From positions 1 to 14,492 of the forward strand of contig JBAXKG010000061.1 in the NCBI GenBank assembly GCA_037137455.1: a DNA stretch of 14,492 nucleotides, written 5' to 3'. The notes beneath the pieces are model-generated. The model saw only the letters and a list, made by a program, of their open reading frames with translations, made no database searches and was not told the origin of the DNA. A program made the translations under genes and the position numbers. Source of the DNA: CAIVAT01 sp037137455 (GTDB lineage Bacteria; Bacteroidota; Bacteroidia; Bacteroidales; FEN-979). Of the stretch, positions 1 through 7,589 are shown piece by piece. Numbering within the stretch: the first letter of the stretch is position 1; the number at the start of each line of letters is the position of its first letter.

Positions 1-901
1 TCACCTTGTAATTTGCGAAAGCTGCCGGATTTCCGTCTTTCTGATAAATAAGGTCTCCGGCAATGAAGAAGCCCATGATCGGGGTTTTGGTTCCGCGCAA
101 AGTATCTTTTTTGGAAACAAGCGGGCCAGTGAAATTCAACCCCAGGCGGTTATATCCGAATGCATCTAAATACTGGGAGGTTTGAAGGTCAACACCACCT
201 GAGAACTCTTTTGAAGGGCCTTTGGTAGTCACGTTAATAATACCGCCGGTGGCATCACCATAAGCTGCCGGCGTTCCCCCCAAAATTACTTCAACCTGTT
301 CAATGGCGCTCTGCGGCAAAGCCTGGCTGCCTGTAACACGCATACCATCAATGTAATAAACTGTGCCGGCAGTACGAGCCCCACGCATACTCGATATTCC
401 ACCATTTGCATCGGTTGTAACACCGCCAATGGTAGTAGCAACTGCAGTAGCAGATTTATTAGCCATTTTCGAAATTTCTTCAGAAGTTACAGTGCCGCCA
501 GAGGTAGTCTGGTCTTTGGAAATCAGTGGCACCTTATATTCCACAACTTCAATTTCCTGGAGGGTTGTTGTGGAGGTTTCCAGTTGGAGATCCTGGAAGG
601 TAATCTTATCAGGCATGATGATAACACCCTTGTACATGAAAGGCTTATAACCAACAAAACTGGCTTTCAAATCAACTCTGCCGGGGGGAATTGGTTTGAT
701 TTGGAAGTTTCCATCGAAATCGGATGTAGACCCGCCAACCTGAACGCCTCCTACTTCAACAACAATATTGGCAAAGGAGATCGGCTCTTTTGTCGTCTTG
801 TCAACGATTTTTCCCTTGAGGGTTCCGGATCCGGTTTGTGAAAATACCAACAAGCTTGTTGCCAGTACAAAACCAATAGTAAATAGTAAATTTCTTAACA
901 T
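1..901 (-). CDS. TonB-dependent outer-membrane receptor, N-terminal part (runs off left edge)
   Basis: This gene is open to the left edge; 300 codons are present from an ATG at 901-899. The other nearby ATG (906-904) hits a stop after three codons. Residues 1-22 form a signal peptide (MLRNLLF..., ending VFSQ). Residues about 27-115 read as a CarboxypepD_reg-like beta-sandwich (GTLKGKIVD, KEPISFANIVV, SDFDGNFQI, SFVGYKP). A TonB-dependent plug follows (SMRGARTAGTVYYIDGMRV, AIEQVEVILGGTPAAYGDATGGIINVTTK), and the barrel begins near FGYNRLGLNFTGPLV. Such receptors take up ligands through the outer membrane using TonB-ExbBD energy. The substrate cannot be told: the barrel is missing, and any SusD-like partner would lie outside the window. 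The plug looks more like the general receptor type than a classical SusC. It diverges from the Rieske-like lipoprotein gene. Confidence 0.9.
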   Translation of the reverse strand, partial: MLRNLLFTIGFVLATSLLVFSQTGSGTLKGKIVDKTTKEPISFANIVVEVGGVQVGGSTSDFDGNFQIKPIPPGRVDLKASFVGYKPFMYKGVIIMPDKITFQDLQLETSTTTLQEIEVVEYKVPLISKDQTTSGGTVTSEEISKMANKSATAVATTIGGVTTDANGGISSMRGARTAGTVYYIDGMRVTGSQALPQSAIEQVEVILGGTPAAYGDATGGIINVTTKGPSKEFSGGVDLQTSQYLDAFGYNRLGLNFTGPLVSKKDTLRGTKTPIMGFFIAGDLIYQKDGNPAAFANYKV

Positions 902-997
902 ACCATGAAATTTTATGTTAGATTATCAATGCGCTTTAAAAGGCGGTAAAAATAATAATTATTTAAAACAGAATTAAAATATTTTTAAACAGTAATT

Positions 998-1005
998 CAA
1001 ATATA
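998..1005 (-). promoter_or_regulatory. Candidate -7 element for the TonB receptor
   Basis: The minus strand reads TATATTTG, a match to the Bacteroidota -7 consensus TAnnTTTG, about 97 bp upstream of the receptor ATG. No TTTG -33 element lies 19-21 bp further upstream, and an AT-rich tract can produce this octamer by chance. Confidence 0.35.
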
Positions 1006-1068
1006 TAACCATTCTAAATTAATTCATAGTCTGTTGAATGAAAAGTTTTAAACGATCGGCAAACCGAA

Positions 1069-1120
1069 GAAAATGCAAGGCAAAACTTAAATCTCGTGGT
1101 GAATCAAAGTTGCATTTTTC
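1069..1120. repeat. Inverted repeat, 9-bp arms, 31-nt loop
   Basis: AAAATGCAA (1070-1078) pairs perfectly with TTGCATTTT (1110-1118). A short TCGG-CAAA-CCGA hairpin sits just outside the left arm at 1056-1067. It lies between divergent genes, so it is not placed as a terminator for either. It could be an operator, an RNA structure or chance. Confidence 0.35.
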
Positions 1121-1180
1121 GATTAAAAACTATTCGGGTACTGAACTTTATTCCTTCACAATAATTATGTAAATATATAC

Positions 1181-1188
1181 TATTTTTG
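1181..1188 (+). promoter_or_regulatory. Candidate -7 element for the Rieske-like lipoprotein
   Basis: TATTTTTG matches TAnnTTTG, 34 bp upstream of the ATG at 1223. No -33 TTTG is visible at the expected spacing. Confidence 0.35.
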
Positions 1189-1222
1189 AAAACAGAAACG
1201 TTATCATGATTAATTTTAAACA

Positions 1223-1669
1223 ATGTCAGTTTTCACCAGCAACATAAACGTCAAAGTATTCCTTATCTCAGGAATCATTTTTTTTCTTACCGGGTCCTGT
1301 AAAAAAGAGGAGCAGCAGACTGAAATTCCCTATGTTTATGTTAATATCAGACTGAATCCAAATGGAACAGAGTACATTCATCTAAATGTGGTAAATGGGT
1401 GGGAAACGGTGTATGGTGGATACAACGGATTACTGATTTTCCGGAAAGCTATAAATGAATTTGTTGCCTTTGAACGGGCTTGTCCGTATGATCCTCTCAC
1501 CACAGGAGCAAAAATTGTTGTCGACAAATCAGAGATTACCTGTTATTGCCCTGTATGCGAATCAAAATTTATCATGACCGATGGCACCCCTTATGATGGC
1601 CCTTCTTATTTTCCTTTAAAGCAATATCAGACTGTGTATGACGGAAATATGTTGTATATATCCAACTAG
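1223..1669 (+). CDS. Small lipoprotein with a Rieske-like domain lacking the Rieske histidines
   Basis: The 148-residue product has a hydrophobic N-terminus ending LTGSC, so Cys26 is the likely lipidated residue. The following KKEE resembles the Lys plus acidic surface-export signal described for some Bacteroidota lipoproteins. The C-terminal half follows the Rieske plan: FERACPYDP (Cys87) matches the C-x-H loop, CYCPVCESKF (Cys107, Cys109, Cys112) the C-x-x-H loop, and GTPYDGPSYFPLKQY the strand after the cluster. Tyr89 and Cys112 stand where the two cluster-binding histidines would be, so an ordinary [2Fe-2S] Rieske centre is unlikely. Similar histidine-poor Rieske-like lipoproteins are, from memory, annotated in other Bacteroidota, but their role is unknown to me. 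The gene diverges from the TonB receptor and ends 17 bp before the stop of convergent ahcY. The ATG at 1206 is out of frame, which supports the start at 1223. Confidence 0.75.
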   Translation: MSVFTSNINVKVFLISGIIFFLTGSCKKEEQQTEIPYVYVNIRLNPNGTEYIHLNVVNGWETVYGGYNGLLIFRKAINEFVAFERACPYDPLTTGAKIVVDKSEITCYCPVCESKFIMTDGTPYDGPSYFPLKQYQTVYDGNMLYISN

Positions 1670-1686
1670 ATGAACCTGACCGGAAT

Positions 1687-3108
1687 TTAGTATCTGTAAT
1701 GCTCAGGCTTATACGGCCCATCAATATTGACATTCAGATAGTCAGCCTGTTCCTGTGTGAGCTTGGTTAATTTCACTCCGATTTGTTCCAGGTGCAGCCG
1801 TGCTACCTCTTCATCAAGTCTTTTGGGTAAACGATAAACATCTACATCATAGTCGTGCTGCCATAAGTCAAGCTGTGCCAGGGTCTGGTTAGTAAACGAG
1901 TTCGACATCACAAACGAAGGATGTCCGGTGGCGCATCCCAGGTTAACAAGACGTCCTTCGGCAAGGAGATAAATGGCTTTCCCACCGGGATAGATATACT
2001 TATCAACCTGCGGTTTAATGTTGATCAATTTTATTCCCGGCCAGTTGGTCAATTGTTCGACTTGAATTTCGTTATCAAAATGGCCTATATTGCAAACTAT
2101 TGACTGGTCCTTCATCCTGAATAAATGTTCCGCCGTTATAACATCTTTATTTCCGGTAGTTGTAACATAGATATTTCCTTCGCTTAGGGCATCTTCGATA
2201 GTGCTTACTTCAAACCCTTCCATAGCAGCCTGAAGTGCACAAATAGGATCGATTTCGGTAACAATCACGCGGGCGCCATATGAACGCATCGAATGGGCAC
2301 ATCCTTTTCCAACATCTCCATAACCAAGTACCACGATTACCTTGCCTGCAATCATCACATCAGTGGCACGCTTTATCCCATCGGCCAGAGATTCACGGCA
2401 GCCATAAAGGTTGTCAAATTTCGATTTTGTAACGGAATCATTCACATTGATTGCGGGTACAAGCAAAGCGCCTTTTTCTTTCATCTGGTACAAACGATGA
2501 ACACCTGTAGTTGTCTCTTCTGAAACTCCTTTCCATTCGGCCACAGTACGGTGCCATCGGGTTTTATCTTCGATATAAATATCCTGCAATTGCTTCATAA
2601 ATGCTTTTTCATCAGCATTTTCTTTAATAGCCTTCAGCAATTCAGGGGTTTTTTCGATTTCGAAACCTTTATGAACCATCATTGTTGCATCGCCGCCATC
2701 ATCAACGATAAGGTTCGGACCATTACCATCAGGAAAACTCAGGGCCATGTTGGTACACCACCAATATTCATCAAGTGTCTCCCCTTTCCAGGCGAAAACC
2801 GGGATGCCTTTTGCGGCAATGGCCGCGGCAGCATGGTCCTGCGTGGAGAATATGTTGCAACTGGCCCAGCGAACATCAGCGCCCAGTTCAATCAGTGTTT
2901 CAATGAGAACTGCCGTTTGAATAGTCATGTGAAGGGAACCGCTTATACGCGCACCTTTCAGGGGTTTTTCTGCGGAATGTTTATTACGGATCGCCATTAA
3001 TCCCGGCATCTCCTTTTCAGCGATTTCGATCTCTTTACGTCCCCATTCAGCAAGAGACATATCGGCTACCTTATATTTCAGGGTGTTTGATAAAACTTGG
3101 TTTTCCAT
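1687..3108 (-). CDS. ahcY: S-adenosylhomocysteinase (adenosylhomocysteine hydrolase)
   Basis: The cytoplasmic NAD-dependent enzyme cleaves S-adenosylhomocysteine to adenosine and homocysteine, removing the inhibitory product of methyltransferases. At 473 residues it is the long bacterial form. Visible landmarks are DMSLAEWGRKEIEIAEKEMPG (16-36), GSLHMTIQTAVLIETL (57-72, substrate site), DDGGDATMM (136-144), SKFDNLYGCRESL (229-241), the NAD-binding GYGDVGKG (262-269) and the conserved C-terminus KPEHYRY that contacts NAD in the neighbouring subunit. No key residue looks missing. It diverges from the cluster carrying metH and metF, whose products turn its homocysteine back into methionine. A good -7 element lies about 30 bp upstream of the ATG. 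The short leader leaves no room for an SAH riboswitch. Confidence 0.98.
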   Translation of the reverse strand: MENQVLSNTLKYKVADMSLAEWGRKEIEIAEKEMPGLMAIRNKHSAEKPLKGARISGSLHMTIQTAVLIETLIELGADVRWASCNIFSTQDHAAAAIAAKGIPVFAWKGETLDEYWWCTNMALSFPDGNGPNLIVDDGGDATMMVHKGFEIEKTPELLKAIKENADEKAFMKQLQDIYIEDKTRWHRTVAEWKGVSEETTTGVHRLYQMKEKGALLVPAINVNDSVTKSKFDNLYGCRESLADGIKRATDVMIAGKVIVVLGYGDVGKGCAHSMRSYGARVIVTEIDPICALQAAMEGFEVSTIEDALSEGNIYVTTTGNKDVITAEHLFRMKDQSIVCNIGHFDNEIQVEQLTNWPGIKLINIKPQVDKYIYPGGKAIYLLAEGRLVNLGCATGHPSFVMSNSFTNQTLAQLDLWQHDYDVDVYRLPKRLDEEVARLHLEQIGVKLTKLTQEQADYLNVNIDGPYKPEHYRY

Positions 3109-3138
3109 GTAAAATTTCAGTTACGTTAATTTGGGGGG

Positions 3139-3146
3139 CAAAAGTA
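3139..3146 (-). promoter_or_regulatory. Candidate ahcY -7 element
   Basis: The minus strand reads TACTTTTG followed at once by CCCCCC, a match to TAnnTTTG, and would give a leader of about 25 nt before the ahcY ATG. No -33 TTTG is seen at 19-21 bp. The matching element on the other strand at 3181-3188 strengthens the call. Confidence 0.55.
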
Positions 3147-3180
3147 CTGAATTTTTCAATATCAGGATAGGATTATGTCG

Positions 3181-3188
3181 TATTTTTG
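3181..3188 (+). promoter_or_regulatory. Candidate -7 element for the phosphopantetheinyl transferase-metH-metF cluster
   Basis: TATTTTTG followed by CCCCCT matches TAnnTTTG, 32 bp upstream of the ATG at 3221. It mirrors the ahcY element. Only 34 bp separate the two octamers, so the upstream halves of the two promoters must overlap. Confidence 0.55.
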
Positions 3189-3220
3189 CCCCCTGATAAT
3201 ATTAATTCAATTTTAAAAAT

Positions 3221-3859
3221 ATGCCCTTTATAAGGGAAATCAATCCTTCAGATGGGATCAGAGCCGGTATCTGGCTAATCACTGAAACCGCCGGAGAATT
3301 GCATTCTCTCGTTCAACTAAATGAACCTGAGCAAATCCTTTATCAGTCATTCAAAAATGATCTTCGTAAAAGACATTGGCTGGCTTACAGAGCTCTGCTC
3401 CGGCAGCTAATTTCTCCTTTTCCTTCCGATATAAGCTATAATGAAAACGGCAAACCATTTCTGAATTCAGGCAGCCACTATATTTCAGTATCTCATGCGG
3501 GAGAATATGCCGCGGCGGTTTGTTGTAAAACAAATCCGGTCGGAATTGACATCGAGCAAATAAAGGAGCGGGTGGAGCGGGTGAAAGAACGCTTTCTGTT
3601 AAAAAAGGAGGTCGATTCCATCTCAATTACAAACCGGCTTGAACATCTTTATGTACATTGGTGTGGCAAGGAGGCGCTCTATAAATTGAATGGCACGCCG
3701 GAACTTGATTTCAGAAATGATATTCATATTCATCCATTTGATTACCTTTGCAATTCTAATCATACATGCAAGGCTACCCTCACCGTTGATGAATTCCCGC
3801 AAGAATACAAGCTGTATTACGAAAAAATAGAGAACAATATGCTGGTGATTGCATATTAA
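3221..3859 (+). CDS. 4'-phosphopantetheinyl transferase, Sfp type
   Basis: The 212-residue protein belongs to the Sfp-like superfamily. These enzymes move the 4'-phosphopantetheine arm of CoA to a serine of acyl- or peptidyl-carrier proteins, with Mg2+. The signature is clear: NGKPFL (76-81), SVSHAGEY (89-96), VGIDIEQIKERV (107-118, with metal-binding Asp110 and Glu112) and WCGKEALYKL (147-156, with Glu151 and catalytic Lys150). The size suits the single-chain Sfp form rather than the short AcpS form. The carrier-protein target cannot be told from the window; if no acpS exists elsewhere, it could serve fatty-acid ACP. It is the first gene of the cluster and metH starts 20 bp after its stop. 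From memory, neighbourhoods with adenosylhomocysteinase and GGGP synthase are common for this gene in Bacteroidota. Confidence 0.9.
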   Translation: MPFIREINPSDGIRAGIWLITETAGELHSLVQLNEPEQILYQSFKNDLRKRHWLAYRALLRQLISPFPSDISYNENGKPFLNSGSHYISVSHAGEYAAAVCCKTNPVGIDIEQIKERVERVKERFLLKKEVDSISITNRLEHLYVHWCGKEALYKLNGTPELDFRNDIHIHPFDYLCNSNHTCKATLTVDEFPQEYKLYYEKIENNMLVIAY

Positions 3860-3879
3860 TTTTTTTGATTTTTGATATA

Positions 3880-6800
3880 ATGACATCCGATATATACAAA
3901 GAAATAAAATCCCGCGTACTTGTCATGGATGGCGCCATGGGAACGATGGTACAGCGTTACAAGCTGGATGAGGCTGCATTCAGGGGTGACCGGTTTAAAG
4001 AGTTTTCGTTCAACCTCAAAGGCAACAACGACCTCCTTGTAATTACACAACCCCAGGTAATACTCGAAATTCACAAGGCCTATCTCGAGGCCGGCGCCGA
4101 TATCATCGAAACTGACACATTCAATGCAAACCGGATCTCATTAGCCGACTATCATCTTGAGGATCTCGCTTATGAAATAAATCTCACCGCTGCAAGACTC
4201 GCGAAGGAGTCAACAGAAATATTTTCCAGACTTTATCCGGACAAACCACGCTGGGTTGCCGGCTCCATCGGGCCCACCAGCAAAACGGCGTCCATGTCGC
4301 CCGATGTACAAAATCCCGCCTTCCGGGCCGTTAGTTTTGATGATCTCTATAATGCCTATCGTGAACAAGCGAGAGGATTGCTTGATGGCGGAGCTGATAT
4401 TCTGATTGTAGAAACCATTTTTGACACCCTGAATGCAAAAGCCGCCCTGATTGCAGTGTTCGATGAGATCAATGACCGGAAACACCTGAAACCTGAAACC
4501 TGGAACCTGGAACCTGGAACCACAATCCCGGTCATCGCCAGTGTGACCATCTCCGATAAAAGTGGCCGCACCCTCTCCGGCCAGACTCTTGAAGCATTTC
4601 TCTATTCAATAATTCATTTCGATCTTTTTGCGGTCGGATTAAACTGTTCGCTTGGAGCTGCTGAATTACGCCCATTTATTGAAGAATTGTCGACAAAAGC
4701 TCCTTTTCCCGTCATTGTATATCCGAACGCGGGATTACCAAATCAATTTGGGGAATATGATCAATCACCGCGCGAAATGGCAGGCTATGCCCGGGATTTC
4801 CTTGATAACTGTTTTGTGAATATCATCGGGGGTTGTTGTGGTACAACTCCTGAACACATAAGGGAATTTGTGCAAATGGCAATGAAAGCCAAAGTCAGAC
4901 CGGTCCCTGAACGCTCCCATGAACTCAGGCTTAGCGGACTTGAACCACTCAGCATATTTAAGGGAAGCAATTTCATCAACATCGGCGAACGAACCAATGT
5001 GAGCGGTTCCAGGAAATTTGCGCGGCTCATCAAAGAGGAAAAATATGAAGAAGCCCTGTTAATTGCCCGTCAGCAGGTCGAAAACGGAGCCCAGGTCATT
5101 GACATCAGCATGGATGAGGCAATGCTCGATGCTGAAAAATGTATGGTGAATTTCCTCAACATGGTGGCTTCCGACCCGGATGTGGCAAGAGTTCCGATTA
5201 TGATCGATTCATCTAAATTTTCGGTCATCCGGGCCGGATTGAAATGCATCCAGGGAAAGCCGATCGTTAACAGCATTAGTTTGAAAGAGGGGGAAAATGT
5301 TTTCAGGGAACAAGCCTCCATCCTCCGTAAATTCGGAGCTGCAACTGTTATCATGGCGTTCGATGAAAAGGGTCAGGCAACTACATTCGAACAGCGCATT
5401 GTAATTGCACGCCGCGCTTATGATATCCTTACAAAAGAGGTTAATTTCCCACCCGAAGATATCATCTTCGACCCCAATATCCTCACGGTGGCAACCGGTA
5501 TCGATGAACATAACAACTATGCAGTTGAATTTCTGAACACCGTCAGGTGGATTAAGGCAAACCTGCCCTTCACACATGTAAGTGGTGGTATCAGTAACCT
5601 TTCATTCTCCTTCAGGGGAAATGATCCTCTTCGTGAAGCGATGCACTCCGCTTTCCTTTATCATGCAATAAGGGCTGGTCTCGACATGGGTATTGTAAAT
5701 GCCGGGGCGCTGCCTGTATACAATGATATTCCCAAAATACTTTTGAAACTGGTTGAAGATGTGATATTGAACCGAAGGAAGGACGGGACTGAGAGATTGC
5801 TTGCCTATGCCGCCCAGGTAACTGATTCGGGTAAGAAAGAAGAAACAGAGGCTAAATGGCGGTCGCTTTCAGTGATTGAACGCCTGATGCATTCGCTGAT
5901 CAAAGGCAATGCAGAATTCATTGATCAGGATATCGACGAAGCCATGCCCCTGTTTGATACAGCCCTGAAAATAATTGAAGGCCCCCTCATGGATGGAATG
6001 AACCAGGTTGGCGACCTGTTTGGCAGCGGGAAGATGTTCCTGCCACAGGTTGTTAAAAGCGCCCGTGTAATGAAAAAAGCTGTCGCCAGGCTTACTCCGA
6101 GATTAGAAGCTGAAAAAGCAGCTATGAAAGGCAGCCCCCGGCATAATGGAATAGTTTTACTTGCTACGGTGAAAGGCGATGTACATGACATAGGGAAAAA
6201 CATTGTTGGCGTTGTGCTGGCATGCAATAATTATGAAGTCATCGACCTGGGTGTCATGGTCCCTGCCGAAAAAATTCTGGACGCTGCTAAAGAACATCAA
6301 GCAGATGTAATTGGAATCAGCGGATTGATAACCCCGTCGCTCGAAGAGATGGTTCATGTGGCAAAAGAGATGGAGAGGCTTAAATTTACAGTTCCGTTGC
6401 TGATCGGAGGCGCCACTACCTCCGACATACACACGGCAGTTAAAATAGAGCCCCATTATTCGCAATCGGTTATTCATGTCAAAGACGCCTCGAAAGCAGT
6501 GGGTGTAGTATCAAACCTGCTTTCAGATGCATCGAAAAAAGATTTTTGCTGTTCAGTTAAAAAGAAATATGAGGGAATAAGGAACAGTTATGACAAAAAA
6601 GCAGATTATTCATATGTTTCGCTCGCTGATGCCCGTAAAAACCGGTTGAAGATCGTCTGGAAAAACCACAAAGTTTATAAGCCTCAGTTCATCGGGAATA
6701 AGGTGTTTTTCGATTTCCCCCTGGAGGAGATTCAACATTTTATAGATTGGACTTTCTTTTTTCATGCCTGGAAAATGAACGGCAAATACCCGGCTATCCT

Positions 6801-7587
6801 TACCGATCCGGTTAAAGGGGCCGAAGCATCCAAACTTTTCTCTGATGCCCGGCAAATGTTAAAAGAGATCACAGAAAAGAAAATGCTGATTGCCCGCGGT
6901 GTGATCGGACTCTATCCTTGTAATTCGATAGGCGATGACATTGAATTGTATTCTGATGAAACACGTTCGCAGGTTATCAGCACTTTCCGTTTCCTGCGGA
7001 ACCAGCAACTCAAGGATCCCGGACAGCCCAACCTCTGCCTTTCCGACTTTATCGCCCCCAAAGAATCAAGTATGGTCGACTATATAGGCGGCTTTGCTGT
7101 GACAACCGGTTTGGGAGTAGAGGAATGGGTATCTGGTTTTGAACAGGAACTGGATGACTATAATGCGATTTTAATCAAAATCCTGGCCGACCGCCTGGCT
7201 GAGGCCTTTGCAGAGTTGATGCACCATCGGGTCCGCACCGAATTCTGGGGATATGACAAAGAAGAGAAACTCGAGGTTGCTGATATGATTCGAGAGGAAT
7301 ATCAAGGTATCAGGCCTGCCCCGGGCTACCCGGCATGCCCCGAACATTCTGAAAAACGTGCGCTTTTCGATTTGCTTGGGGCCGACAAACAGGTGGATAT
7401 CAAACTAACAGAAAATTATGCCATGTACCCCGCGGCATCAGTAAGCGGATTCTATTTTTCCCACCCGCTTTCACAATATTTTAACATTGGTCGCATCTCA
7501 AAAGATCAGTTGACCGATTATGCAAAGAGGAAAAATTTTAGCTTCGAACATGCAGAAAAATTGTTGAACACAAATCTGAATTTTTAA
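3880..7587 (+). CDS. metH: Cobalamin-dependent methionine synthase
   Basis: This 1235-residue full-length MetH transfers a methyl group from 5-methyl-tetrahydrofolate to homocysteine by way of methylcobalamin. The order is: homocysteine/zinc barrel (about 8-345; DGAMGT, zinc ligands Cys256, Cys319 and Cys320 in GLNCSLG and GGCCGTT); pterin barrel (about 365-640; GERTNVSGSRKF, FDPNILTVATG); cap and B12-binding modules (about 665-920; DVHDIGKNIVG with cobalt ligand His769); and the reactivation domain (RPAPGYPACPEH from Arg1145, AdoMet binding). The ATG at 3880 is preferred over an in-frame TTG at 3865, because it gives the normal N-terminus before VLVMDGAMGTM. A 7-bp tandem repeat (4484-4521) adds about 12 residues to the first barrel; otherwise spacing matches Escherichia coli MetH. 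The 2-bp gap to metF indicates co-transcription and a B12-dependent methyl cycle. Confidence 0.98.
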   Translation: MTSDIYKEIKSRVLVMDGAMGTMVQRYKLDEAAFRGDRFKEFSFNLKGNNDLLVITQPQVILEIHKAYLEAGADIIETDTFNANRISLADYHLEDLAYEINLTAARLAKESTEIFSRLYPDKPRWVAGSIGPTSKTASMSPDVQNPAFRAVSFDDLYNAYREQARGLLDGGADILIVETIFDTLNAKAALIAVFDEINDRKHLKPETWNLEPGTTIPVIASVTISDKSGRTLSGQTLEAFLYSIIHFDLFAVGLNCSLGAAELRPFIEELSTKAPFPVIVYPNAGLPNQFGEYDQSPREMAGYARDFLDNCFVNIIGGCCGTTPEHIREFVQMAMKAKVRPVPERSHELRLSGLEPLSIFKGSNFINIGERTNVSGSRKFARLIKEEKYEEALLIARQQVENGAQVIDISMDEAMLDAEKCMVNFLNMVASDPDVARVPIMIDSSKFSVIRAGLKCIQGKPIVNSISLKEGENVFREQASILRKFGAATVIMAFDEKGQATTFEQRIVIARRAYDILTKEVNFPPEDIIFDPNILTVATGIDEHNNYAVEFLNTVRWIKANLPFTHVSGGISNLSFSFRGNDPLREAMHSAFLYHAIRAGLDMGIVNAGALPVYNDIPKILLKLVEDVILNRRKDGTERLLAYAAQVTDSGKKEETEAKWRSLSVIERLMHSLIKGNAEFIDQDIDEAMPLFDTALKIIEGPLMDGMNQVGDLFGSGKMFLPQVVKSARVMKKAVARLTPRLEAEKAAMKGSPRHNGIVLLATVKGDVHDIGKNIVGVVLACNNYEVIDLGVMVPAEKILDAAKEHQADVIGISGLITPSLEEMVHVAKEMERLKFTVPLLIGGATTSDIHTAVKIEPHYSQSVIHVKDASKAVGVVSNLLSDASKKDFCCSVKKKYEGIRNSYDKKADYSYVSLADARKNRLKIVWKNHKVYKPQFIGNKVFFDFPLEEIQHFIDWTFFFHAWKMNGKYPAILTDPVKGAEASKLFSDARQMLKEITEKKMLIARGVIGLYPCNSIGDDIELYSDETRSQVISTFRFLRNQQLKDPGQPNLCLSDFIAPKESSMVDYIGGFAVTTGLGVEEWVSGFEQELDDYNAILIKILADRLAEAFAELMHHRVRTEFWGYDKEEKLEVADMIREEYQGIRPAPGYPACPEHSEKRALFDLLGADKQVDIKLTENYAMYPAASVSGFYFSHPLSQYFNIGRISKDQLTDYAKRKNFSFEHAEKLLNTNLNF
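4484..4521 (+). repeat. 7-bp tandem repeat inside metH, about 5.4 copies
   Basis: Five full copies of ACCTGRA (two ACCTGAA, then three ACCTGGA) plus a partial ACC lie head to tail. The 7-bp period reads through all frames in 21 bp, giving the 7-residue-period peptide HLKPETWNLEPGT at residues 202-214 of MetH. The frame stays open on both sides. It falls between DTLNAKAA and SGRTLSGQT, a segment 12 residues longer than my recollection of E. coli MetH. Confidence 0.9.
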
Positions 7588-7589
7588 CC

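Larger units (their letters stand above)
902..1222. other. AT-rich divergent intergenic region
   Basis: This 321-bp spacer separates the TonB-dependent receptor (minus) from the Rieske-like lipoprotein (plus). I find no credible coding frame or RNA gene. It holds a candidate -7 element for each direction, at 998-1005 and 1181-1188, and a long-looped inverted repeat at 1069-1120. The part next to the receptor (about 945-1020) is very AT-rich. Confidence 0.7.

Noticed and set aside
2551..3000. 149-codon plus-strand frame opposite ahcY
   Set aside because: It is antisense to conserved AhcY coding sequence, and its peptide reads as a shadow with no recognisable domain.
3109..3138. SAH or SAM riboswitch in the ahcY leader
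   Set aside because: The leader is only about 25-30 nt from the -7 element to the ATG and holds no hairpin, too short for any known riboswitch of these types.
3865..3879. TTG at 3865 as the start of metH
   Set aside because: It adds only MIFDI before the ATG at 3880. The ATG gives the normal MetH N-terminal length and does not crowd the preceding gene.
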